Assembly: GCA_036560705.1 (NCBI GenBank)
Contig: DATBQR010000075.1
Coordinates: 10,290 to 74,289 of the forward strand
Reading direction: 5' to 3'
DNA from: RBG-16-66-20 sp036560705
GTDB taxonomy: Bacteria > Pseudomonadota > Gammaproteobacteria > Burkholderiales > SG8-39
Length of the DNA stretch: 64,000 bases
A program made the position numbers and the translations under genes. Positions 21,940 to 31,531 of this stretch are shown one piece after another. Below the pieces are notes generated by a model. The model saw only the letters and a list, made by a program, of their open reading frames with translations, made no database searches and had not been told where the DNA came from. Position 1 is the first letter of the stretch; each line of letters starts with the position of its first letter.

Positions 21940-23091
21940 ATGCTGACCTTCGAGGAAGAGGGCAAGAGCAACCCGATCGCCGGGCTGGCGATCCAGCCGA
22001 ACGCCGGCTTCGTTCCGCCCGCCGGCGGCTCGACAGGCGAAGCCGACAAGGGCTTCAGCGTCGGCAACGCGTTCCGCCGCATCAAGGTCGAAGACAAGAG
22101 CATCATCAATTCCAAGGCCGACGTTAACCAGCTGGTGCCGTTCAAGTACAAGTGGGCCTGGGAGAAGTACATCGCCGCCTGCGCCAACCACTGGATGCCG
22201 CAGGAAGTGAACATGAGCCGCGACATCCAGCTCTGGAAGGATCCGAACGGGCTTACGGATGACGAGCGGCGGCTGGTGATTCGCAATCTCGGCTTCTTCG
22301 TCACCGCGGATTCGCTGGCGGCGAACAACATCGTGCTCGGCACCTACCGCCACATCACGGCGCCGGAGTGCCGCCAGTACCTGCTGCGCCAGGCCTTCGA
22401 GGAGGCGATCCACACCCACGCCTACCAGTACATCGCCGAGAGCCTGGACCTGGACGAGGGCGCGCTGTTCAACGCCTACCACGAGGTCGCCTCGATCCGC
22501 GACAAGGACGAATTCCTCATCCCGTTCATCGACACGCTGACCGACCCGGCCTTCAAGACGGGTACGCCGGACGCCGACCAGAAGCTGCTGAAGAGCCTGA
22601 TCGTGTTCTCCTGCCTGATGGAAGGGCTGTTCTTCTACGTCGGCTTCACCCAGATCCTGGCGCTCGGCCGGCAGAACAAGATGACCGGCGCTGCCGAGCA
22701 GTACATGTACATCCTGCGCGACGAGTCCATGCACTGCAATTTCGGCATCGACCTCGTGAACCAGATCAAGCTGGAGAATCCGCACCTGTGGACGCCGGAG
22801 TTCCGCGAGGAACTGACGGCGATCTTCCGCAAGGCGGTCGACCTCGAATACGCCTACGCCGAGGACACCATGCCGCGCGGCGTGCTCGGGCTGAACGCGC
22901 CGATGTTCAAGGAATACCTGCGCTTCATCTGCAACCGCCGCTGCCAGCAGATCGGCCTGGAAGTGATGTTCCCGGGAGCCAGCAACCCGTTCCCGTGGAT
23001 GAGCGAGATGATCGACCTGAAGAAGGAGCGCAATTTCTTCGAGACGCGGGTCATCGAATACCAGACCGGCGGCGCCCTGAACTGGGAATGA
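21940..23091 (+). CDS. nrdB: Class I ribonucleotide reductase, beta subunit
   Basis: The 383-residue ferritin-like subunit that holds the diiron-tyrosyl cofactor. The motif EEAIHTHAYQYI supplies Glu, His and the radical Tyr with E. coli spacing (E-x2-H-x3-Y); the second ligand set includes DESMHCNFG. Presence of Tyr argues against the tyrosine-less class Ic type. The C-terminus ends acidic/hydrophobic (TGGALNWE), the part that docks into NrdA. It lies 19 bases after nrdA in one operon. Confidence 0.96.
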   Translation: MLTFEEEGKSNPIAGLAIQPNAGFVPPAGGSTGEADKGFSVGNAFRRIKVEDKSIINSKADVNQLVPFKYKWAWEKYIAACANHWMPQEVNMSRDIQLWKDPNGLTDDERRLVIRNLGFFVTADSLAANNIVLGTYRHITAPECRQYLLRQAFEEAIHTHAYQYIAESLDLDEGALFNAYHEVASIRDKDEFLIPFIDTLTDPAFKTGTPDADQKLLKSLIVFSCLMEGLFFYVGFTQILALGRQNKMTGAAEQYMYILRDESMHCNFGIDLVNQIKLENPHLWTPEFREELTAIFRKAVDLEYAYAEDTMPRGVLGLNAPMFKEYLRFICNRRCQQIGLEVMFPGASNPFPWMSEMIDLKKERNFFETRVIEYQTGGALNWE

Positions 23092-23110
23092 GGCTACCTA
23101 GGACACCCAC

Positions 23111-23359
23111 ATGCACCGTGTAACCGCATGCAAGGCCGAAGACGACTACAAGCTCTGGATCCGCTTCGACGACGGGCTGGAAGGCAGCGTGTTCCTCGGC
23201 AATCTGCTCGAGATCGGCGCCTTCAAGCTGTGGCGCGATGTGCGCGAGTTCGAGAAGGTGAGCGTGGATCCGGAATCCGCCACCGTGACCTGGGAGGGAG
23301 GCATCCGGCTCGACCCGGAAATCCTGTACCAGGACCTCGCAGGGAAGAACGGACGGTGA
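23111..23359 (+). CDS. DUF2442 domain protein
   Basis: An 82-residue soluble protein matching DUF2442 (RVTACKAEDDYKLWIRFDDG ... GGIRLDPEILYQDL). DUF2442 genes are often paired with a DUF4160 gene in a toxin-antitoxin-like arrangement, but no DUF4160 gene is here. It follows nrdB by 19 bases and precedes a hairpin, so it is probably the last gene of the nrd operon. Confidence 0.82.
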   Translation: MHRVTACKAEDDYKLWIRFDDGLEGSVFLGNLLEIGAFKLWRDVREFEKVSVDPESATVTWEGGIRLDPEILYQDLAGKNGR

Positions 23360-23379
23360 GCCGTTCCAAGAATTCAATG

Positions 23380-23399
23380 CGCCGGGCATCCGCCCGGCG
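23380..23399 (+). terminator. Hairpin ending the nrdAB-DUF2442 operon
   Basis: An eight-base perfect stem (23380-23387 with 23392-23399) and four-base loop are followed by only TTT. A second, imperfect hairpin at about 23409-23427 ends in CTTTCTTT and may complete the terminator. Confidence 0.6.
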
Positions 23400-23461
23400 T
23401 TTGAATAGTCCGGGCCAGTGCGGCCGGGCTTTCTTTCGCAACTACCTCTAAGGAGATTGTT

Positions 23462-23755
23462 ATGGCGAAGAAAAAAGCGAAAAAAGGCGGCAAGAAAAAG
23501 AAGAAGAAGAAAGCATCAGGTAAAAAGAAATCGTCCAAGAAGAAGGCATCAAGAAGGGTAGCGGGCAAAAAAAAGAAGGCCGCGAAAAAGAAGTCTAAAA
23601 AGAAAAAGAAGGCGGCAAGCAAACCCGCAAGACCCAAGGCCAGCACTGCGATGACGGCGCCAGCAAGATTGCCGTCCGCCGCTGCGAGTCACGGCGCGAG
23701 AACCGCGCTGAATCCAGCGGCCGCGTGGCCGTTTCCGACCGGGTCCCGGCCGTAA
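23462..23755 (+). CDS. Lysine-rich histone H1-like protein
   Basis: A 97-residue protein whose first 58 residues are mostly Lys with Ala, Gly and Ser (for example KKAKKGGKKKKKKKASGKKK), as in the C-terminal tails of histone H1 and in bacterial nucleoid-associated Lys-rich proteins. The rest (residues 60-97) is Ala/Pro-rich and ends NPAAAWPFPTGSRP, an aromatic-proline tail quite unlike the basic part. A strong AAGGAGA site precedes the ATG. It has its own hairpin downstream. It probably binds DNA through charge; the role of the tail is unknown. Confidence 0.78.
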   Translation: MAKKKAKKGGKKKKKKKASGKKKSSKKKASRRVAGKKKKAAKKKSKKKKKAASKPARPKASTAMTAPARLPSAAASHGARTALNPAAAWPFPTGSRP

Positions 23756-23776
23756 CCGGGAACCGATCGGGAATGT

Positions 23777-23800
23777 GGCGGGGGGCGCAAGCCCTCCGCC
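23777..23800 (+). terminator. Strong hairpin after the histone-like gene
   Basis: A ten-base stem (23777-23786 with 23791-23800, one G-U pair) closed by a GCAA tetraloop begins 21 bases after the stop codon and is followed by GGCCTTTG. The T tract is weak, so it may be a terminator or an RNA-stabilising end. Confidence 0.55.
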
Positions 23801-24017
23801 GGCCTTTGAAGCGCTCCGGACCGCCTTGGCCATCCAGCATAACTGGGAGTCCGAGGCCGGTCCGCGAGGCTTCTCCACCGGGTCGGCCTTCTCGCTGCCG
23901 ATTCCCGATGAGGCCGCAATTTTACGCATCTTCACAGTCGCGTATCGGGCCAGGAAACCTTCGCCAAAACAAAGGTTTCGGCCGGCGTCTTCATTTCGTC
24001 GGGGAGCAGCGAAGTGA
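23801..24017. other. Non-coding stretch with one perfect inverted repeat
   Basis: No reading frame here shows a recognisable protein or a plausible ribosome site. The only structure I see is an eight-base perfect inverted repeat, GAAACCTT at 23954-23961 and AAGGTTTC at 23972-23979, with a ten-base loop. It lies about 40 bases upstream of a sigma-70 promoter and could be an operator or a hairpin. Confidence 0.5.
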
Positions 24018-24047
24018 TTGACATTAAAGAAACTTTTACGCTATGAT
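24018..24047 (+). promoter_or_regulatory. Sigma-70 promoter upstream of lytic transglycosylase gene
   Basis: A consensus -35 TTGACA (24018-24023) and -10 TATGAT (24042-24047) are separated by 18 bases. This is one of the best promoters in the window. Transcription would start near 24054, giving a leader of about 200 bases. Confidence 0.75.
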
Positions 24048-24053
24048 TCGATC

Positions 24054-24221
24054 TGTTGCGCCGCAACATCTGCCGCTGAATCCAAGGATTCGGCAGCGTC
24101 GCCAGGGAAGCCCCGGCGACCTGAGCAAGCGGAGCGCCCAACTCTCTCCGGGCCGCCCGCGCACTACCCCCCCACCCAGATTGTCCAATCCCCCAGCGAG
24201 GCGATTGCGGCTGGTCGGGGA
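24054..24221 (+). ncRNA. Structured leader: successive hairpins (candidate regulatory RNA)
   Basis: Four hairpins can be drawn in a row. H1 pairs 24054-24059 with 24063-24068. H2 pairs 24070-24075 with 24091-24096 with an inner helix. H3 pairs 24098-24103 with 24115-24120, and an inner GGG/CCC pairing (24105-24107 with 24111-24113). H4 pairs about 24189-24197 with 24210-24221. The conserved core of common riboswitches (c-di-GMP, c-di-AMP, TPP, cobalamin) is not seen. Its being an RNA element is inference from promoter position and pairing only. Confidence 0.4.
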
Positions 24222-24258
24222 GGGCGTGCAACCGGCGCAGAAGGTTTGGAGGTTGAAA

Positions 24259-24948
24259 ATGGAAACAACGGATGCTGTCAGGTTGCCAGGTTTCGCCGGT
24301 GCCGTACGCCTCTACTCGGCGGCACGCACGGTCCTCGCCCTCGTCGGATTGGCGGTGGTGCTGGCGGCGGTGTTGCCGGCGCCGCGCGAGTTCGCTCTGC
24401 GCCAGGTCGCCGTCTGGACGGACGCCTGGGAAGGCGATGCCGGCAACACGACTGCCGGCACGATCCAGCCCGGTTCGGAGGCGGGCTCGATGCGCGAACA
24501 GCGGGCGGTCAGCGAATTCATCTCGAAACGCTACCGCGTGGCGCAGGATGCCATCTCCGGCTTTGTCGCCACGGCCTACCGTGCGGGCACCGAGTGGAAG
24601 GTGGACCCGCTGCTGATCCTCGCGGTGATGGCGGTGGAGTCGCGTTATAACCCGGTCGCCGAGAGCCAGATGGGCGCCAAGGGCCTGATGCAGGTGATCC
24701 CGAAGTTCCACGGCGAGAAGCTGCTGGAGCACGGCGGCGAGACCGCCTTGCTGGATCCGCACGTCAACATCCAGGTCGGCGCGCAAATCCTGCGCGAGTA
24801 CCTGCAGCGCTACGGCGAGACCGAGACCGCGCTGCAGATGTACGCCGGCGCCTTCGACGAGCCGAGTTCCGGCTACGCGTTCAAGGTGCTCGCCGAGCGC
24901 GCGCGCCTGGAGCAGATGCTCAAGCAGCTGCGCCGGACCGCGACCTGA
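24259..24948 (+). CDS. Membrane-anchored lytic transglycosylase (SLT family)
   Basis: A 230-residue protein with an uncleaved-looking N-terminal membrane segment (about residues 25-42, TVLALVGLAVVLAAVL) and a C-terminal SLT domain: LILAVMAVESRYNPVAES with the catalytic Glu, then GAKGLMQVIPKFH and LLDPHVNIQVGAQILREYL. It would act on periplasmic glycan strands. GGAGG lies eight bases before the ATG. The long structured leader implies dedicated control. Its 3' end overlaps the convergent aminotransferase gene by 29 bases. Confidence 0.9.
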   Translation: METTDAVRLPGFAGAVRLYSAARTVLALVGLAVVLAAVLPAPREFALRQVAVWTDAWEGDAGNTTAGTIQPGSEAGSMREQRAVSEFISKRYRVAQDAISGFVATAYRAGTEWKVDPLLILAVMAVESRYNPVAESQMGAKGLMQVIPKFHGEKLLEHGGETALLDPHVNIQVGAQILREYLQRYGETETALQMYAGAFDEPSSGYAFKVLAERARLEQMLKQLRRTAT

Positions 24949-26137
24949 CTTTCCGCAGGCAAAACCTTCTGAGACGTTCGGCGGCCTCTTCGAGGTCGGC
25001 CATCCCGCGCGTATAGGCGAAGCGCACGTAGCGCTTGGTTTCGTTCGCGCCAAAATCGATTCCCGGCGTCGCGGCGACGCCTTCGCGCTCGAGCAGCTCG
25101 AAAGCGAAGCGCCGGCCGTCCCACGGCGCCGCGTGCCGTACCGCCGGGCAGTGCGCATACAGGTAAAACGCGCCGGTCGGTTGCGCCGGGATCGTCAATC
25201 CCGCGCGCGCCAGCGCCGGCAGCAGGAAATCCCGCCTGCGCTGGAATTCGAGCCGGCGGTTTTCAAGAATTTTCAGGCTATCGGAAGAAAAACAGGCCAA
25301 CGCCGCGTGCTGCGCCACCGACGGCGCGCAGATGAACAGGTGCTGCGCGAGTTTTTCGAAATCGCGCAGCCTTTTTTCGGGCAGCACGACCCAGCCCAGC
25401 CGCCAGCCCGTCATGCAGAAATACTTGGAAAAGCTGTTGACGACGACGACTTCGCCGGGCAGGCCGAGGGCGGTGGAGGCCGGTTCGCCGTAGACCAGTC
25501 CCTGGTAGATCTCGTCGACGATCAGCACGCCGCCGCGCGCCGCGATGAATTCCGCGATTTTCCTCAGCTCGGCTTTTGGGATGACGGTCCCGGTCGGGTT
25601 CGAGGGCGAGCCGAGCAGCAGTCCCCTGGTGCGGCGCCCCCAGGCCGCACGCACCATTTCCAGCGTCGGCTGAAACCCGGTGCCCCCCAGGACCTTCAAG
25701 GGCCGGGCGACTCCTTCGAAGGCGCGCACCATGTGGCGATAGCCGGGGTAGCCCGGATCGGGCACCAGGATCTCGTCGCCGGGATTCACGTACAGCGCCA
25801 GCGTCAGCAGCAGGCCTCCGGAAGCGCCTGAGGTGACGGCGATCCGGCTGGGGCTCAGTTTCTTCGAGAAGCGGCTGCCATAGTGCGCGGCGAGCGCTTC
25901 CCTGAGCGAGGGCAGACCGAGGGTGGCAGTATAAGCAGTGAGGCCGTCCCGCAGCGCCCGCACGGCCGCTTCGACCACCTGCGGCGTCGCGGTAAAGTCG
26001 GGTTCGCCGATTTCCATGTGGATCACGCGCCGGCCCGCGGCCTCGAGCCGGTGCGCGCGCGACAGCACGTCCATCACCGCGAAAGGCTGGATTTCTGCCG
26101 CGCGGCTGGCGGCGAGCAGGCGGGAAGCGGTCTTCAA
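24920..26137 (-). CDS. PLP-dependent class I aminotransferase
   Basis: A 405-residue fold-type I aminotransferase of the aspartate-aminotransferase-like group. The PLP lysine lies in NSFSKYFCMTGWRLGW; the substrate/PLP segments VTSGASGGLLLTLALYV, DPGYPGYRHM, SPSNPTGTVIP and VDEIYQGLVYG are intact. The substrate cannot be named; such enzymes next to cell-wall or central metabolism genes are often alanine or aspartate aminotransferases. It is divergent from maeB with a shared AT-rich promoter region and overlaps the upstream transglycosylase gene tail-to-tail. Confidence 0.9.
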   Translation of the reverse strand: MKTASRLLAASRAAEIQPFAVMDVLSRAHRLEAAGRRVIHMEIGEPDFTATPQVVEAAVRALRDGLTAYTATLGLPSLREALAAHYGSRFSKKLSPSRIAVTSGASGGLLLTLALYVNPGDEILVPDPGYPGYRHMVRAFEGVARPLKVLGGTGFQPTLEMVRAAWGRRTRGLLLGSPSNPTGTVIPKAELRKIAEFIAARGGVLIVDEIYQGLVYGEPASTALGLPGEVVVVNSFSKYFCMTGWRLGWVVLPEKRLRDFEKLAQHLFICAPSVAQHAALACFSSDSLKILENRRLEFQRRRDFLLPALARAGLTIPAQPTGAFYLYAHCPAVRHAAPWDGRRFAFELLEREGVAATPGIDFGANETKRYVRFAYTRGMADLEEAAERLRRFCLRKVRSRSGAAA

Positions 26138-26160
26138 GAGGAGAAGCGGGGAATGTGAGG

Positions 26161-26176
26161 ATTATACGGATATAAT
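26161..26176. promoter_or_regulatory. Back-to-back -10 elements between aminotransferase and maeB
   Basis: TATAAT occurs on the plus strand at 26171-26176 and on the minus strand at 26166-26161. The two hexamers point away from each other, toward maeB and the aminotransferase gene. Neither has a strong -35 hexamer. The two transcription units may therefore compete or share a regulator. Confidence 0.5.
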
Positions 26177-26201
26177 TTTCCCCCGATTTTAGGAGCGGAA
26201 T

Positions 26202-28495
<2,294 letters not shown>

Positions 28496-28496
<1 letters not shown>

Positions 28497-29629
28497 TGAA
28501 AGCAAGGGCCGGACTGGTTTTGACGGGGGGCGGCGCCCGCGCGGCCTACCAGGTCGGCGTGGTGAAGGCCGTGCGCGACATCCTCGGCAATCCCGTCAAG
28601 AATCCGTTTCCGATCCTGTGCGGCACCTCGGCGGGGGCGATCAACGCCACCACGCTGGCGGTGTTCGCCGACGATTTCAGCCGCGGGGTGGGCAATTTGC
28701 TGGAGGTGTGGGAGAACATGCATTGCCACCACATCTACCGCACCGATCCCGGGCACATCCTGCGCAGCGGCGCGCGCTGGCTGGGCGCGATGCTGCTGCT
28801 GTCGCGCCAAAACCCGGTGTCGCTGCTCGACAGCGCCCCGCTGAAGGACATGCTGGAGCGCACCCTGCAGTTCGAGCGCATCCAGGACCACATCGACTCG
28901 GGCGCCCTCTACGCGGTCAGCGTCACCGCCTCGGGCTATACGACGGGCCAGAGCGTGTCGTTCTTCCAGGGCGGCTCGGGGCTGGAAGGCTGGGAGCGCA
29001 ACCAGCGCATCGGCGCGGCGGTGTCGCTCAAGCTCGATTACCTGCTCGCCTCCAGCGCGCTGCCGTTCATTTTCCCGGCGGTCAAGGTGCACCGCGAATA
29101 CTTCGGCGACGGCTCGGTGCGCCAGATCGCGCCCATCAGCCCGGCGCTGCACCTGGGCGCGGACCGCGTGCTGGTGGTCGGCACCGGGCGGCAGACGCCG
29201 GACCAGGCGCGCGCGCGCTCCAACATCTACCCGTCGGTGGCGCAGATTGCCGGCCACGCGCTCAACTCGATCTTCCTCGACGGACTGTCGGTCGACCTGG
29301 AACGCCTGGAGCGCATCAACCGCACGCTCAAGCTGATCCCGGCGGAGAAGCTGACGGAGGCGAACCTGCCGCTGCGCCCGGTGAAGGTGCTGTTCATTTC
29401 GCCGTCGCAGCCGCTGGAGCGGATCGCGGCGCGCTTCGTGCACGAGCTGCCGGGGACCATCCGCTTCATCCTGCGGCCCACCGGGGCGCTCAACCGCTCC
29501 GGCTCCAACCTGGTGAGCTACCTCCTGTTCGAGGAGTCGTTCTGCCGTACCCTGATCGACCTCGGCTACCAGGACACCGCCAGCAGGGAAAAGGAAGTGA
29601 AGGCCTTTTTCGACGATTCCGAGGAATAA
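28496..29629 (+). CDS. Patatin-like phospholipase/hydrolase
   Basis: A 377-residue serine-aspartate hydrolase of the patatin family. The oxyanion loop LTGGGARAAYQVG is at the start, the nucleophile motif is GTSAG (about residues 41-45) and the catalytic Asp lies in YFGDGSVRQ (about 200). No signal peptide is seen, so it is cytoplasmic or membrane-surface. It overlaps maeB by one base and is three bases from a PhaM-type gene, so it may act on PHA granule lipid or polymer; this is inference, because it is also similar to bacterial phospholipases. Confidence 0.88.
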
Positions 29630-29632
29630 GCC

Positions 29633-29908
29633 GTGGCCGACCAGAACCCGCAGGACCCGTTCGAAATGTTCCGCCGGCTGTGGGGGCCGCTGGGCGTGCC
29701 GGTGCCTGGCATGACCATGCCGACGCTCGACCCGCAGGAGATCGACAAGCGCATCCAGGAGCTGAAGTCGGTGGAGGTATGGCTGTCGATGAACCTGAAC
29801 ATGCTGCGCGGCGCGATCCAGGGACTGGAGATGCAGAAGGCGGGACTCGCCGCGATGCAGCAGGCGATGAACCTGACCCTGCCGCAGGATCCGAATAAAA
29901 AACCGTAA
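29633..29908 (+). CDS. phaM: Short PhaM-family PHA granule protein
   Basis: A 91-residue protein that matches the conserved N-terminal part of PhaM (PFEMFRRLWGPLG, ELKSVEVWLSMNLNMLRGAIQGLEMQKAGL). In Ralstonia, PhaM links polyhydroxyalkanoate granules, the PhaC synthase and DNA; its C-terminus is rich in Lys, Ala and Pro and binds DNA. That C-terminal part is absent here and the next gene starts 15 bases later, so this is a naturally short form. Start is GTG at 29633. Confidence 0.8.
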   Translation: MADQNPQDPFEMFRRLWGPLGVPVPGMTMPTLDPQEIDKRIQELKSVEVWLSMNLNMLRGAIQGLEMQKAGLAAMQQAMNLTLPQDPNKKP

Positions 29909-29923
29909 CCAGGAGACGAACAG

Positions 29924-30895
29924 ATGGCCAAGGCAGTTCGATATCACAAGCAAGGCGGCCCGGAAGTCCTGCAGCTCGACGACGTCCAGGTGGGCGATCC
30001 GGCGCAGGGACAGGTCCGCATCCGGCACACCGCGATCGGCGTCAACTTCGTCGACACCTACCAGCGCTCGGGGCTCTATCCCATGCAAACTCCCGCGACG
30101 GCCGGCAACGAGGGCGCGGGCGTGGTGGAAGCGGTCGGCGCGGGCGTGACCGACCTGAAGGCGGGCGACCGGATCTGCTACACCGGCCTGCCGGGTTCGT
30201 ACTGCGAGCAGCGCCTCGTGCCGGCCGACCGCGTGGTGAAGCTGCCGCAGGGCATCAGCGAGGAGCAGGCGGCCTCGATGCTGCTGAAGGGGCTCACGGT
30301 CCACTACCTGATTTTCTCCACTTACGCGGTGAAGAAGGGCGAAACGGTGCTGTGGCACGCCGCCGCCGGCGGCGTCGGCCTGATCGCCTGCCAGTGGCTG
30401 AAGGCGCTCGGCGTCACCACCATCGCCACGGCGGGCTCGGATGAAAAGACCGCGCTCGCCAGGTCGCACGGCGCCGAGCACGTCGTCAACTACACGACCG
30501 AGAAGTTCGTCGACCGCGTCAAGGCCATCACCGGCGGCAAGGGCGTGCCGGTGGTGTACGACTCGGTCGGCAAGACCACCTGGGACGGCTCCCTCGATTG
30601 CCTGCGGCCGCGCGGCCTGATGGTGACCTTCGGCAACGCCTCGGGCCCGGTGCCGCCGGTCAACCTCGGCGTGCTCTCGGCCAAGGGTTCGCTCTACGTC
30701 ACGCGGCCGACGCTGGCGACCTACATTGCCGCGCGCGCCGACCTGGTCGAGCGCTCCAATGCGCTGTTCGATGTCGTCAAGTCCGGCAAGGTGAAGATCG
30801 AGACCACGGCGAAGTACAAGCTGGCCGACGCAGCCCAGGCGCATCGCGACTTGGAGTCGCGCAAGACCACCGGTTCGGTGATCCTCACGCCCTAG
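29924..30895 (+). CDS. qor: Quinone oxidoreductase (zinc-independent MDR family)
   Basis: A 323-residue NADPH:quinone reductase-like member of the medium-chain reductase family. The N-terminal GroES-like domain lacks zinc-binding Cys clusters. The Rossmann nucleotide motif is AAAGGVGLIACQWL (about residues 145-158) and the family segment GNEGAGVVEAVGAGV is clear. AGGAGA precedes the ATG. It follows phaM closely. Confidence 0.92.
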   Translation: MAKAVRYHKQGGPEVLQLDDVQVGDPAQGQVRIRHTAIGVNFVDTYQRSGLYPMQTPATAGNEGAGVVEAVGAGVTDLKAGDRICYTGLPGSYCEQRLVPADRVVKLPQGISEEQAASMLLKGLTVHYLIFSTYAVKKGETVLWHAAAGGVGLIACQWLKALGVTTIATAGSDEKTALARSHGAEHVVNYTTEKFVDRVKAITGGKGVPVVYDSVGKTTWDGSLDCLRPRGLMVTFGNASGPVPPVNLGVLSAKGSLYVTRPTLATYIAARADLVERSNALFDVVKSGKVKIETTAKYKLADAAQAHRDLESRKTTGSVILTP

Positions 30896-30910
30896 AGGCC
30901 AAGCGAGGTC

Positions 30911-31519
30911 TTGAAGCCGACGTTGACGCTCGAGGAATTGCGGCGCCGCTTTGCCGGCGCCGCGCCGCCACCCGAAACTCTCTACGGCGACGAAGGCGTG
31001 AGGCCGGGCCCCGAGGCGCTGACCGCGGCTTCGGTGCTCATCCCGGTCGTGGCGCGCGCACCCGAGCTCACGGTCATCTTCACGCAGCGCGCGGCGCATC
31101 TGAAGGACCATTCGGGGCAGATCAGCTTTCCGGGCGGGCGCGCCGCGCAGGGCGACGCCTCGCCCGAGGCCACCGCGCTCAGGGAATCGCGCGAGGAGAT
31201 CGGCCTGGATCCGGCCCGCGTCGAACTGCTCGGCCGCATGGCCGAGTACCGCACGCGCACCGGCTACCTCATCACCCCGGTGGTCGGCGTGGTCGCGCCG
31301 CCGCTCGATCTGCGGGCAGACGCCCGCGAGGTGGACGAGATCTTCGAGGTGCCGCTCGCGTTCCTGCTCGATCCGGCCAACCACCAGCGCCAGTCGCGCG
31401 AGTGGCAGGGCGCGACGCGCTGGTTCTTCGCCATTCCCTACGAGGGCCGCTACATCTGGGGCGCCACCGCCGGCATGCTGGTGAATTTGTCGCATTATTT
31501 GTCGTCTTTCGCAGGGTAG
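30911..31519 (+). CDS. CoA pyrophosphatase (NUDIX)
   Basis: A 202-residue NUDIX hydrolase of the CoA-specific group. The CoA signature is HLKDHSGQISFPGGRAA; the NUDIX box continues through TALRESREEIGL, with Asp in the first acidic place as usual for this group. It would split CoA into 4'-phosphopantetheine and 3',5'-ADP. The start is an assumed TTG at 30911, since no ATG or GTG precedes the conserved region in frame. It is 15 bases downstream of qor. Confidence 0.88.
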   Translation: MKPTLTLEELRRRFAGAAPPPETLYGDEGVRPGPEALTAASVLIPVVARAPELTVIFTQRAAHLKDHSGQISFPGGRAAQGDASPEATALRESREEIGLDPARVELLGRMAEYRTRTGYLITPVVGVVAPPLDLRADAREVDEIFEVPLAFLLDPANHQRQSREWQGATRWFFAIPYEGRYIWGATAGMLVNLSHYLSSFAG

Positions 31520-31531
31520 ACTCCGGAGATC

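Noticed and set aside
21940..23091. A class Ic (tyrosine-less) NrdB
   Set aside because: The radical tyrosine is present at the correct distance from the Glu and His ligands.
23462..23755. A frameshift truncating the histone-like protein at residue 58
   Set aside because: The other frames after this point show no better continuation, the tail ends in a motif that looks purposeful, and a hairpin follows shortly after the stop.
24018..24258. A known riboswitch (c-di-GMP, c-di-AMP, TPP, cobalamin) before the transglycosylase gene
   Set aside because: By eye none of the conserved core sequences is present; the region is kept only as an unassigned structured leader.
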